Assembly: GCA_051530055.1 (NCBI GenBank)
Contig: CM121342.1
Span: 10,168,001 to 10,232,000 of the forward strand
Origin: Neoechinorhynchus agilis
Taxonomy: Eukaryota; Acanthocephala
DNA: 64,000 nucleotides
Direction: 5' to 3'
Part shown: positions 32,471-44,133 of the stretch, in pieces
How the letters are laid out: every line of letters starts with the position of its first letter
Position numbering within the stretch: position 1 is the stretch's first letter
Position numbers and translations under genes: made by a program
Notes under the pieces: generated by a model
Told to the model about the DNA's origin: nothing
Seen by the model: the letters and a program-made list of their open reading frames with translations, nothing else
Database searches by the model: none

Positions 32471-32859
32471 TGGTTTTAGGTGATGGGTTATTTTTTTACA
32501 ATGAGTGAATTCGTCTCTTTTATTATGGTGTTAAGTAGCAGAAATACTGGTTTCGAATCGTGGTCCTTTCTTGTTGATTATGCAAACCGGTCCGTAGCTA
32601 TCCCTTCTTTTTTTACACCCCATCTCCACATAAATTAATACCTTTAAGTAGTGAAAACCTGTTTATTTTCCTTGATTCACCAGGATGTACAGGATTCCCG
32701 CAGTCGTGGATACAAATACTGGACTAGTTGGGAAGGTAAAGAAAAATAAATGTTTTTCTCAATAAAGAGCAAGACGATTTTTCCATAGGTGTACTGTACT
32801 TTTCTCCACCCAATCGTGTTTTAGAGACATAAACACCGATTTATTCGTCTTTGATAAAA
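32471..32859 (+). other. exon-like sequence between UQCC1 and ZPR1
   Basis: An ATG at 32501 opens about 45 codons (MSEFVSFIMVLSSRNTGFES). A later segment ending in GGGAAG followed by GTAAAG at about 32737 could be an exon (GYKYWTSWE or PAVVDTNTGLVGK, depending on frame), with a possible acceptor CCATAG at about 32789 and an in-frame stop near 32832. I could not settle one frame or match a family. It may be 5' exons of the ZPR1 gene, a separate small gene, or chance. Confidence 0.25.
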
Positions 32860-33881
32860 ATGCTCGCTATTCGTTTGGACTGTTTGGAAAAACTAGACAT
32901 TGTGTTGAAAATCACAAATAAGACAACGGTAGCGATTCCAGAGCTAAATGTCACACAAGGGAATTTGTGCATGAATGAAGAACCAATGGAAATGACAGTT
33001 AGTCCGAAAATCTTGACCAGTGATTTATTTGCTCAACGACGATTTCTGTGTTTAGGTTCGTCAAATATTGGAAAATATTGAAAATGCGAAGATAAAGGAT
33101 TTTATTGAAGGTAAACCAGCTGAAGCGATGAACTTGCTAATTGAAGACGTCCCGGACGAATCCAGCTCTGAGCTAAGGAATACTCCTACGACGTTTGAGA
33201 TGGATTGTCCCAACTGCGGTGATGAGAACTGTCAGACACGGATGTGCTTCACTTCCATTCCTTTTTTCGAGGAAGTGATCCTTATGACAACCGAATGTTT
33301 GAAATGTGGATTAATCAGCTGGGTCTTTTAGAGGTCGAATTATTTTGAAAAGAAAGATCCAGTGAATAAAAGACTCAGAAATGAAAGTTATTAGTGGACC
33401 AATAAGAGAGAAAGGAGTTAGAACAACTCTTATAGTCACCCATCAGTCGGATTTACTAAGAGATGTTCTCAAATCCGATCATGCTATCGTAATAGTACCG
33501 AATATAGATTTTACAATGCAACCAGGCTCTCAAGGATCGCGTCTAACAACAATCGAAGGACTTTTAACCGGGGTTTATGATTCCTTAAGAAGTCAAATGG
33601 CTACTGATGGAAGTCGTACAAACGGTTGTGACTCCTATGTACCTCCCACTAATCTGCAAAGACTGGATGAATTTTTGGATAAGCTAAAGGAAATTATTGA
33701 CGGTAGATCTTTGCCATTTGAATTTGTGATCGATGATCCATCAGGAACTTCATATTTGCAGAATTTTTACGCTCCTGAATCAGATCCAATGATGAAAATA
33801 GAGGAATACACAAGGACTAGAGAACAAGATGAAGAACTTGGATTGTTGGATGATAATGTTCAGTCGAACGGTGACCAATAG
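32860..33881 (+). CDS. ZPR1: ZPR1-type zinc-finger protein, N-terminus reduced
   Basis: The C-terminal half is unmistakable ZPR1. A C4 finger (MDCPNCGDENCQ, then SIPFFEEVILMTTECLKCG) is followed by REKGVRTTLIVTHQSDLLRD, TTIEGLLTGVYDSL, FVIDDPSGTSYLQN, FYAPESDPMMKIEEY and REQDEELGL. ZPR1 binds eEF1A and receptor tails and assists eEF1A folding and SMN complexes. The upstream part aligns weakly with the first ZPR1 repeat (LEKLDIVLKITNKTTVAIPEL) and joins through a 58-nt intron (32998-33055) that keeps frame. The first C4 finger expected before it was not found. A second junction between about 33317 and 33375 also needs an intron or frame change that I could not resolve. The start at the ATG at 32860 is provisional. 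Confidence 0.8.
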
Positions 33882-34562
33882 AAATTCCTGTGCGATGAAA
33901 TACAACTAAAAGTAAATTCTCAGACTCATTTGAATTATATAAATTCCTTAACCACGAAACACCGCTATAAGTTTTAGAAAAATGGGTTTTTGTATAGCGA
34001 AATGGATATTTGGCACGTGAGCCGGTTTCGAGGGTAAGTTTAAACCTGGTATTGAAATCAACCGACTTTTTTTCGCGCATTAACTATTTTTTAGAAATAC
34101 CCATGTTCATCTATTGCCAATCATCTTTCAGCTCATCAAATCAATAACTCCATTTTAATATTATCTATTCGCAAAAAGTTTTCACGTGAAATGTTTAAAA
34201 TTAGAGGTTTTGTATCACATTCCGCTTGAAATTTATCGTTTGTTATAAGTATTCATTGAGGTTTTTACATTTCGTTTATTTTGTTTGAACAACAGGTAAC
34301 GAAATATGGAACTCGAAAATGTACAAAACGGATTTTAATTTTTTTGATTGATGTTAAAAAATCGTGTTTCATAATGTCAGTTGTTAATCGGACATATTGT
34401 GTTCTCTTAAAGTTTAAATTTCAGTCTAATATTGCTCAATATCCCATAATATTCACGAAGTCAGATATTTATGTATTTTTAAATATATTTTGATGAAAAA
34501 TGAAGACACAATTACAAGAAGCTCAAACATTCGTTACTTTGATCGTGCTGCGGAATGAGACA
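33882..34562. other. intergenic, AT-rich
   Basis: No gene is recognised. A 70-codon open frame at 34281-34493 has AT-driven composition (I, F, K, N) and no domain, so it is not called. Confidence 0.45.
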
Positions 34563-34690
34563 ATTTCATAGTGAGAATGTCCCTGTTGTAGGTTGAAAGA
34601 GTCTAAATCCACGATCACTCACAGTTCACGAGGAGGAAGTTCATTGATGATTACCGCATCCTCGGAAGCCGGTCAGGGACAATTAGTTCC
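34563..34690 (-). other. exon-like island, unidentified
   Basis: A stretch of higher GC content reads on the minus strand as EDAVIINELPPREL and then meets GTGAGT, a good splice donor. A 40-nt intron ending TACAACAG would continue the frame as DILTMKLSHSAARSK and a stop. This looks like the last exon pair of a gene, but no upstream exon was found in the 150 bp before the end of the M1 gene. No family recognised. Confidence 0.3.
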
Positions 34691-34838
34691 AAATACGACG
34701 ATAAATATTAGTTTGATTTGAGTAAGATAAAATTGGCTATTTAGCACGGTTTTCTGCTTTCCAATCGCAATAAAAAAACTTTCTTTTTTAATTAGGTCAT
34801 TGTAGAGAACTCGATCGAGTGTGCAACGACTTTAATGT

Positions 34839-37800
34839 TCAAGTGTTGATACGTGAAAGATAGTCTTTAAGGTCATCCGCACTGTGTTTCACGATATACT
34901 CATTATTCATTATCTGATCGAATAATTGCTGAACTTTAAGAGTCTGTACGTCTAATCCATAATTATCCAAAAGTTCCTATTTTAAAATAAATTCAGAAAG
35001 CACAAATGATAATTCATTTACCTTTATTTCATTTACCATTGAACTACTAGCAAATCTAGAAAGAGCCGGCTGAAATGTACAAGTGGAGTGTGATTATTCG
35101 AAAACAACAGCAAGTCGCACTTACGTCCAGAATATCAGAGATAAGATCTTCATATGAGAAGATCTCTAATAAATAAGTCATATTTTGTTTGATGGTACTC
35201 CAAGCAAAATCGCGCCCTGCCTTGTTCATCCCCATGCTTTCAAACACATATCGCATTTCACTTGGCTTAACGTTTTCAGTTGAAAGAGTAAAATTCATAA
35301 GATCATCAATATAGATGTCTTCTTGTAGACAACCCATAGCTCTTAAAGCGGCTACTCGTGCACTATGCAGTTCAATAAATTTATAATAATAGTTCTTGAC
35401 CATTGGATAGACTGTTCTGGCATTATGTATGATGATGTTTACTGATCAACGAATATAACCGCTACCAGATCTCAGTGAGCATCATTTTAAGATGTTAATT
35501 TTAAAAATCGCTTCTCTAAATCCCATATCTAAGCCGGGGTTGCTGACAGCACGAAATATCCATTCACCAGCTTCGTCGACTACAGATTCCAATCTAAACA
35601 TTCCAGCTTGAGTAAGCACTGTAGTTCTCAAGATATTCATCAATTTGTCTTCGTCAGGTAATGGCTCGAATCCAAGATACGATGCCAATGGTTCATAGAG
35701 TTCTTGACCGTAACTATTGAACGCCTGCGTTACGTTAAGGTACTCACTTAAAGCATAGATATGATTCAGGTTCAGTGAGATATCCACCCAGACGTAGATA
35801 TCATAAAGTGGTCTGAATATGCGGACAAAGTCGAAATAATCGCTCATTGGCTGATATCCCGCTTTAGAAAGGAGAAATTGGTCAAGTTCAATGTCCAATT
35901 TATCACTAGAGGCCATTGAACCGGTCACTATACCATGCTTCAGCTTTTGCATGCTCGCGTTATCGTAGTCGGTGATGAAGTATCCCGATTTTTGGTGGTT
36001 TATTTTGGTCCACTCGCTATTGTGAAGGCTTATGAGGATAAGAGCTGATCAGAAATCTCCATTTTATAATTTTTTAACTTTTGTAAAATGCAGCGAAATT
36101 ATTGCCTTTTTTATACAAATTGGGAAAAAACTAATCTTTTCATCAGCCTTCACTTGCTAAGCATGGAATATTCGAGATGTAAGTGTCCTTTAGTATCGTT
36201 CAATACAAAAATCCAGCGAGGACTCGCCGGATTTATACTGTCTATAACAGTAATAGGAATGTTCCATACTTTATTGTTTCCAGTTTGTGGTCCTTCCGCA
36301 AAATATTCACGTTGTTCAAAATTGATAACCTTGTTTCCATTTTCCTCAGACGTTGTGATCAAGACTGAAATAACCGGAAATCCGGGTGTGTTTATCCAAT
36401 TGGAATAGACCATCGACATTCCACCAAAGCCAACTTCTTCAATCGAATTAAATAAGTCAGATGGTTTTACGTTTCCAAAGAATTGTCTAGCTAACAGTAA
36501 TTGAAAAGAATGGCTTAGTATTGCGCTGTTTAATTGAATAGAAAGCATTCGCATTATGGAAGCACCTTTCGCCCTCATTACGGTCTCTGATATAGTAAAT
36601 GGTTCGTCAACGCCCGACAAGTTCATCTTTTTGTGGAATCAAAACATAGCAAATTTAAAAGTGAAAAATCTCCCACCTGTAAAGGGCTTGAACTCGGAAG
36701 TGAGTCCAACAACAAACTCGGTCTAATCGAATCTAATATTTCTCTTGAATAAAAATCGTATTCTGGACCGATTCCATTGGAACAAAGCATGCTGATGAAT
36801 TCGTTAATGCCTTCTGTAAGCCATAAGTCGCTCCACCAGTCCTATTTGGAAAAAGTGAGTGAATAAAGTGAATGTTTCTACGGAAATATTAAGCGCTCAA
36901 TCTAGATGTTTCTATTTTAAACACTATACCTAGTTTAGGCGACTTTGATCTTATTCAAATGCCACCTTTATGTTTGGTAAAATTGATCGGAACATATCAT
37001 TTCGCAATTCTACGGTTTTTAACTAAATGTAAATCAGTTGCATATTTTGCATGGATTGGAATTCCTTTTCTTACGAAAGTAAAAATTAAAGAAGGAAATG
37101 ATCGATTTTAATGATTAAAAACATTTTTTTCGGAGAGATTTATTTTCTAAGTTTATAGTAGTTTGTTTCTTATGTAAAATTATGTTCTCTTAATTGCATA
37201 AATTAAAATTCTTTTTTACCAAGTACAAATTTGGACTTCATAGTATTTTGCTTCGCATAAAAAAAGTAAAAATTAAACGCAAAACTTAAGGCATGAACTT
37301 TTCGGTTTGATACAATGAATTGTAGATCAATTTTTAGAAATAAAAAATACTCCCCTGCTTCCTATACTGCACATTTTAAACTGTAAAATTCCGTTAATTA
37401 TAAATAAAAAATTCATCGAAAATTCTATAATAGAAAGTATATCTCACAGAAATGATTGTGTTCTACCATCAATTTGCTTGTTCTTTTACAACAGCATAAA
37501 ATTCAAAAATACCGAAAATCTTTAAATACTGACCACCGTAACATATCCTCCAAACCATAAGCGAGAACTATCCTTGCACACGGTTCTGATAAGCTCCATT
37601 TTTTGAACTGCAGAACTTTCTTCGTCAATCAAAATAAGTTCATCATCGCGAATAACAAGTCCCATGCCTTCAATAGCTAAAAAATATGGACGATAATTCA
37701 ATTATAAATTTTTTATTAATGGAAAAGACTGACGTTTGTCTAAGTTATACGTTCCAAACGTGCTCGTTATCGGCAGTGGATAAAATATCTTCAAATAAAT

Positions 37801-39425
37801 TGAAATCAATTCCAAACTTTTTTTTGAGAGCTAAAGAAATTCTCTAAGACTTATCTCTCCAATTATTATTCATACTTACCGATAGGAAGAAATATCCGCC
37901 AGATCTAACGTCAAGTGTGACGACTCGATGAACAATTCCAAAAGCGTCGATTTCCTTTTTTTCTTTATTAAATACACCCAATGAGAACCCGAACATGGAG
38001 GTGGCCAGTGGAATAGATCGAAAAAATTCCGAAACAATATAATTTGGGTCAGTTGTATTGAGGGCGAAGTGTAGTGGCTAAGGAGGGATTAAGGCAAAAG
38101 GTACAAAAAGAAGGAATTTACCATATTTGAAATAGCGATTTGAAATATAGGTGCAACTATTTTTAGATCAAATACTGCTTTAAAAGAAGGTTCATCCCAA
38201 CAAGGAAAAGCTTTCCTCGCTCCTTTTCTCTATTCGTGAAAAATACAATTTTCTATTTTTTAAAGGAATTCCTCACCGAGAAATCCGTGAAAACCAAATA
38301 ATCATACTGAGTTCCTGACTGATATGGGTAGTATGGTGATGCTTTCAATCCGCCTGTTTCATTTGCCACAATAAATCCATCGTACTCAATTGTGAGATTA
38401 TAGACTCCAGGCTAAAACATGGGATTTTCTTTGCCAAATGCAAGAATTACTCACTTCAACATCGGCCAAAGTGCTCACTCGTATTACGTCCAACTTCATG
38501 TAATCGACCTTTAGACCATTTTGATCTTAAAATTTGTGGAAAAATCTTTAGAGAGATCTCATCAACCTACTGTATGCTCCTTCGATTGATGCACTGATAT
38601 TCTCCAAGTTTTCAGCATTCATGAAAAAGTATTTCGTTGGATTTTTAACCTTTTTATCAGGGAATTAGCTAGAATCATCGAATGCATACAAAAACTACCT
38701 CAACTTCGATTTTATCTATTCCATGAAACGTCTTGTTCTCCAAGCGAAATTTAAACGTTAGGTCATATTTAAGAGGCCGTGGATCCAAAGGTAGTCGGTT
38801 GTAAGTTTCAATAACTGTCGTACGGTTGGCCCTATACCGAATAGATGCACCAATAAAAATAACGAGACATAATCAAAGATGAAAATGTAGAAATGTTTTT
38901 GTATGTGCTCGATCGCCATATATGCAGTCAATAAAGTTTTCGATATAATCGATTTCTTAGATCTCAATTATTTTAACTTTTTTACTTTAAATAAGAGTTT
39001 TTTATTGATTATATTTTAAAAGTCGAGAATGTAGCATAAGTAGCAAATAAACCAAACCTCGTTCATTTCTTTTAATTTTTTCTGAAGAAGGTATTCGTCG
39101 AATTAAGGTCCAATATTTAGTATGGTTTCGCTTAAATTTCACGTAAAATAGGTATTTTTTCTTACTTTTTCAGGACATATAATTCTACGAAAAGAACCGA
39201 GTGAAAGTATGGGAAATAATGTCTTATAAGTGAACCCAAAATCTACATGGATCTAAATTCGAACCTCGTTACGAAAAATCCGATCAGAAAAATAATCAAA
39301 GCTACCACGGCAATGACACCAGCGATGAATAGGTGTCTATATCGTGTCAGAAAGCTTTGAGTTTTGTTTGTTCCTTCATTTTCATGATCACCGTCGCTAT
39401 TATCAACAAGATCGACAGTTTCCAT
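34839..39425 (-). CDS. M1-family aminopeptidase-like type II membrane protein, catalytically dead
   Basis: A multi-exon gene of roughly 850-900 residues. Exon 1 (39425-39243) encodes a short acidic cytosolic tail, then a signal anchor (LFIAGVIAVVALIIFLIGFF). M1 landmarks follow: RLPLDPRPLKYDL near 38.8 kb, QSGTQYDYLVFTDFS and RKAFPCWDEPSFKAVF near 38.2 kb, the GAMEN position reading AIEGMGL near 37.68 kb, WWSDLWLTEGINEF near 36.84 kb, RAKGASIMRML near 36.56 kb, then an ERAP1-C-like helical region to the end (DDLKDYLSRINT). At 37.57 kb the zinc motif HEXXH is replaced by KDSSR in an otherwise normal context (RTVCKDSSRLWFGGYVTV). The distal glutamate of the WLTEG motif is kept. Introns mostly run 45-60 nt (for example about 55 nt and 45 nt near 35.0-35.12 kb), one about 650 nt. 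It is probably a binding or regulatory ectoprotein, not a peptidase. Confidence 0.87.
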
Positions 39426-39685
39426 TTCCTCGAGAACGGAGGTTTGCTAGCTTATGGGTTCACGTCAAGATGCGTTTATGTTCAATGTAGGTGAGTTTTT
39501 GTCTACTGCAATGACTCAAACCAGGATTAGTTTTCAAAGATGAATAACACGCGCACCTAATTCAACCCATGAAAAGAATTCGCAATGAGTTTTATTTCAA
39601 TATCGTAGAATCCATAGCTGTACACTCAAGTCAGAGGTCAGCCAAGTTTTCCTTAACACTTTCTTGAATCAACGCAGGCGGATCG

Positions 39686-40227
39686 TTATTCGTTTCCCCC
39701 TGTGACGAGTTCATTCGTGAAACTCCGGTATGTGAAATACGCCTACAACAAAAGATCTCAAGGCTTTAAGCAGAAAAAAGTCACACCAAGAGAACTCATG
39801 TAATGATGACCGTTCTGATTTGATTGTTTGTCGGCAGCTTTCCAACAATGCTCTGTTTAGCTCTACCCAAGATCTGAGTGAATCTTCGAGATTTGATCGT
39901 TTGCGGACCTTCAATCGGAGGTGCTTCTGGTGCTTTATGGGTTTTAGTAGAACGCCGAGGAAGGAGTGGTACTCTAGTCGATTTCGGTTTATCCCTCGAT
40001 GACTGCTTCATTGCATCATCTACTATGATTTTAGCGAGATGATGAGCATAACGATTAATCAAGTGTCTTGATTCAGACTCGAATTTATCAGGCCGTTTGG
40101 AGGCTTCACTTAAGTATGCCGGTGCCGTATCCGCACGCACCTTTCTATCCAGATCTTCAGTAGAGTTCCCGTTAGAGATAAACTCATACTTTGACGCTGA
40201 TCGAGGATGATCATCGAAAGTTTGCAT
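39686..40227 (-). CDS. small basic unknown protein with amphipathic helix
   Basis: The main frame (40227-39796) encodes 143 residues starting MQTFDDHPRSASKYEF. It is rich in R, K, S and P with no transmembrane segment. A helix at about residues 55-75 (RYAHHLAKIIVDDAMKQSSR) fits the loose pattern of A-kinase-anchor RII-binding helices. A GTCATC donor at about 39808 and the acceptor TTGTTGTAG at about 39744 would make a 66-nt intron, after which a short tail ends near 39686. Which tail frame is used is unclear. An AATAAA follows at about 39600. It lies about 260 bp downstream of nothing else on this strand and upstream of the M1 gene. Function unknown. Confidence 0.55.
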
Positions 40228-41835
40228 TCTTGAACAAAAAGAAGAGAGGAAAAAGATCTATGTGGAAGGTCGCTGTTCGCCTCAATTTATAGGGACATGA
40301 AAGGCAAGTGTACGAGACGTTTTCAAGTGTGTGTTTGATAGAAAACATCAAGTTTTGTCAAGTTACGTGACATTTCTTGCCAATTGTTGAGAAAATCGTC
40401 AATATGAAACTAGACATCCCACATTTTTTTTAAAAAATAGATCAGCATTTTGTACTGGGGAATGGTAATGAACCTCTTTAAGAATCTTACGGTTCACCAA
40501 AAGCAATTTGTCAATCTGGGTACTACTCACAAATTGCAAAATCGATCAAAAGTATCGTTATTTGGGGTGCATAAACCGAAAATGATTTCTTGACTTCAAT
40601 AGAGTAAAGCTTGTAGGGCAAACAAGCGTGAATCAACGTTTGATTTGCTAATCCTTAAAAGAAAATACTTCAGTCTGATACAGTTTTTAGATGTTGTGAT
40701 TTGTAATATCGGGTTAAAAATCCATATGGTCCCCGAACCTCCAGAATGACGATCCTGCGTACCCGAGCCATTCAATACAAAACGATTAAAATCTTTTTGG
40801 ATCCCGAAATATTTCAATAAAATATAATTGACGAAACCTTCTAAAAGATTAACTGCCATATTTCACCACTTGGAAATTCGAAATCAAAAATAATAAAATG
40901 AATTGTACACGAAAAGTCAAATATTTCATAATTATCAGAAAGTTGTAAGTCGGCTGGCTAGAGAAGTTCGTTTGCGATGTGTTATAAATCTAGTCGGTGG
41001 GACAAAGAAGGATGATCCTAATAAAAAATATTTTGATAATGAATTTAATAAATCGAACTGAACATTATTGCGTTAGTAGTTATTGAATCGCTAACTATTT
41101 CTATCAAACTAAAAATCGGAATTTAGTTTTAAGGACCAAAATGGACGAAGAAAAGAATTTATAATTATGATCTAATTTGCCTATTAGTGATTTAAATTCA
41201 AAAAGTCCAAATATATATTGTAGCCTCAAGAATCAGTGCGTCTACTGCAAGATACACCATCAAAAAATGCTATATTTTTTCTGGGTTAATAAAATATTTG
41301 GGGAATGTCTCTAGCGACGTTTAGAGGAAAAATAGCTTCCGGAAAAAGTACACTCGTTACTTGTGTTTCCAGTCGCTAAAACGGAGAGATCAGCAACCCG
41401 AGCTTAAGATCCCTTTCGATTTTACGATTAAATTTCCTTGAATGGAAAATCACGTACAAAATTGAGGTGCTCACAGTATCGCTCGAACATTGACTGATGC
41501 GAAATTGAGAGTGTATATTTCACTATTTTCTTATTATTTTTCATTGCATCTTCGGAGTGATATTTTAGTGCCACATTCATCGGGTAATCGGTGCGTAACC
41601 GAAAGTGTGTAATCGCATCATATAAAATAATCAATCGAAATCATCAAGAGAAAATACTTGGGATCATAATGCCGGATACTGATGAGGTGAGGTTTCTTCG
41701 AAAAAATATTTAAATAAAATATGCTTTATCAGGTGGTTTATAATCACCACACATCTCCAAATCATTCGAAAGTTTACACGAGTTTATCATAGATTACTTC
41801 AATTTGTTAAGCTAAAAACTATATTTAGAATGGAG
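40228..41835. other. intergenic, mostly featureless
   Basis: No gene is recognised. Minus-strand open frames at 40596-40859 (87 codons, one GSGTQDRHSGGSG segment) and 41428-41634 (68 codons) have no detectable family and no clear splice context; either could be an exon. A diverged family-A fold-back copy lies at about 41676-41772. Confidence 0.4.
41676..41772. mobile_element. fold-back family A, diverged copy
   Basis: It shares GATGAGGTGAGGTTTC and GGTTTATAATCACCACA blocks with the 9118-9210 and 2046-2207 copies. A short inverted relation remains between its ends. Confidence 0.5.
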
Positions 41836-42330
41836 CAATATCTTTATTTTGTGCTACGACATTAATTTTAGTTTTTAAAAAAACATGAAGAGGTTGTAGT
41901 GCTCGTAAAAGTTATTGGGATCACTACTTTGGTCTTTAAAAACAAGAAGCTTGAAATCATTTGCCAATTTAAAAAATTTTCATGAAACTGACAAAAAAAT
42001 TGAAAGATTCTAAATTCCTAATTAACTTTTATTCAATCACAAACTCGATATCTTTATTTTGTGCTACGATATTAATTTTATTTTTTTAAAGGAAACATGA
42101 AGAGGTTGTTGTGTTCGTAAAAGTTATTAAGATCGCTAATTTGGTGTTTAAAAACAAGAGGCTTGAAATCGTTTGCTAATTTAATTTTTTTTCACGAAAT
42201 TGACAAAAAGATTGAAAGATTCTAAATTCCTTTTTAACTTTTATCCAATCAAAAACTCGATATCCTGATTTTGTACTGCGATATTAATTTTAGTTTTTTT
42301 AAGGAAACATGAAGAGGTTGTGACCGAGAC
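41836..42330. repeat. tandem repeat, period about 211 bp, 2.3 copies
   Basis: The block ATCTTTATTTTGTGCTACGA followed by ATTAATTTTA and AACATGAAGAGGTTGT begins at about 41839, 42049 and 42261. Copies are separated by GCTTGAAATC and TTGAAAGATTCTAAATTCCT in the same order. Copies differ by several percent. No coding capacity. Confidence 0.8.
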
Positions 42331-43179
42331 GGAGAGTTGACTTTCACAATTATATTGCATTTGTTCAAAATAAAATTTGTTGATCAGGCACACCGAAAAA
42401 AATCGAAGTTCTGGACGTTTTTCAGCTTAATAAATAGTCAACGGTTTGAACAAAAGTTTGAAAGCAATCTAAATGCATACAACGCAGTTACGTTTTGCTT
42501 CTGAGAATCGTACCAAATTTTTCTACTCCATCATTTTTTCTGTGACTGAATTAAGGTCGTATTTGCTTTAGAATTATGCAGGTTGTCAAATAGCGTACCG
42601 TAAAGACTATCCTAAAAGTACTCCATCAGTTACATACACATTATTGCATAAACGAAAGTTAAAGATCGCGGCTGTCAAGTTTTGGTTGAATACACGCTTG
42701 GGATTATATTAATAGCTTTCTTGGACATAAGGGAGAATCTGTCAACACTGACACATTGAAGAGAAACAAGAGTTCCTTAAGTATACTTTTACATCCTCTT
42801 CATATTACTCTGTCGCTTTATAGGTTATTTGAGTCTAATGGAACTTACAAGCTATAACTCATGGACGTCTCTCAAACTATACGCTTTTGCTAGTTCAAGC
42901 AGCTTTGGTTATTGAATTAATAAATGCTTTTTGATTAATATTGAAGTTTTTAAAGGCGTTATGAAGTTGGCAATGGGTTTTAGCGGATATAGTAATCTTT
43001 ACAGCTCATATTTATACTCATTTCGACATATGTCGTCGGCAAATAGTCAATTGCATGTTGAAAATAGGAAATTGGTTTTTAAAATGCTATTAAAAATAAG
43101 ACAGCTACGCTACATTTCAGATTGATTCACCAGGCTTCACGCTTTAGGCAAAAGCACTATATTATACGCTAAAACCACA
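42331..43179. other. intergenic
   Basis: No gene is recognised. A short plus-strand open frame at 42931-43125 (64 codons) has no domain and is probably chance. Confidence 0.4.
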
Positions 43180-43678
43180 TCACTTGCTTGGACGTCCAAT
43201 CACATTGGGAACATACAAGGGAATCACGCAATCTCTCACGTTCTCTAATGACGCTAATTGTTGATTCAGCACTTTCTCAGCCTTATTAATCAAATCAAGC
43301 TTCGATTCTGGTTCAGAATGTCCATTTGTCTTTAAAGTGCTACTCAATTTCTTTTTTCTGTTAAGATCCTGAATCATTTTCTCCTTTCGTTGTATGTCAA
43401 CCTGCATTCGTCTGAACTTGTCTTCTAAACTTTTGATCTTGGATACAAGTTGGGCTTCTTTAGATTTGTCTTGTGAACAGTTTGGAGGTGATTGGATCTT
43501 ACCACGATTGCATCTTCTCATACATGGTTGCGAGTTATTGGACGGTGTCAAAATCGGATCTGCAGTTAATGATGTATTCGTAAAGACTTGTTTCTGATTT
43601 CGATAGTATGATCAAGAATAGAATTTATACCAAAAGCTGCCTACTGCGAAGGCAAGGATTTCGGGATTGTTGCTTCAT
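43180..43678 (-). CDS. small coiled-coil protein, unknown
   Basis: Two exons (43678-43645 and 43559-43180) joined by an 85-nt intron (GTAGGC donor, AACTGCAG acceptor) give 137 residues in frame, starting MKQQSRNPCLR. The N-terminus is Cys/Arg-rich. The middle (about residues 48-85) is a highly charged coiled coil (EAQLVSKIKSLEDKFRRMQV). The C-terminus has a Pro/Gly tail ending VPNVIGRPSK. The large second exon is open throughout and ends at a stop. I recognise no family. Short coiled-coil proteins of this kind occur at centrosomes and kinetochores, but nothing here proves that. Confidence 0.55.
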
Positions 43679-44133
43679 TCGGGAAACGGAATTTTATATA
43701 TTTGGGTTGAAAAATAACACCTTCATTCGGTCGAAACAAATGGGGATTAATTTTTTGTAAATTAATTAGCGTCCATTACCCGAAACTCCAATAACCTAGA
43801 GAGAGTTTGGTTAAATTATAGATCCTTGCGAGAAAATGTTTTGATTCAAAATCCAATAGAATGTAAAGTTAGCTCGGAGCACAAAAATGCCTAAAATTAT
43901 CAGAATACTCAATTATTCCAAACCAATCAAAGATACATATTGAACGTTAATAAGTTAATGAAAGGTGTGCTGTTAAGTACAAGTAGACGAAATTGTAGAA
44001 CTGCAAAGAATATTCTGTGAAATTATTGACTTTTCACGCGTTTGTTTAAAGAAACTATAGGAATTATTGAATTTATATGTATTTCAAGCACGTGTTGGAG
44101 GTTTTAAAATCTTAGATTTTACTGCTGTACATC
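43679..44133. other. intergenic
   Basis: AT-rich sequence between two minus-strand genes. No open frame or repeat of note. Confidence 0.45.
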
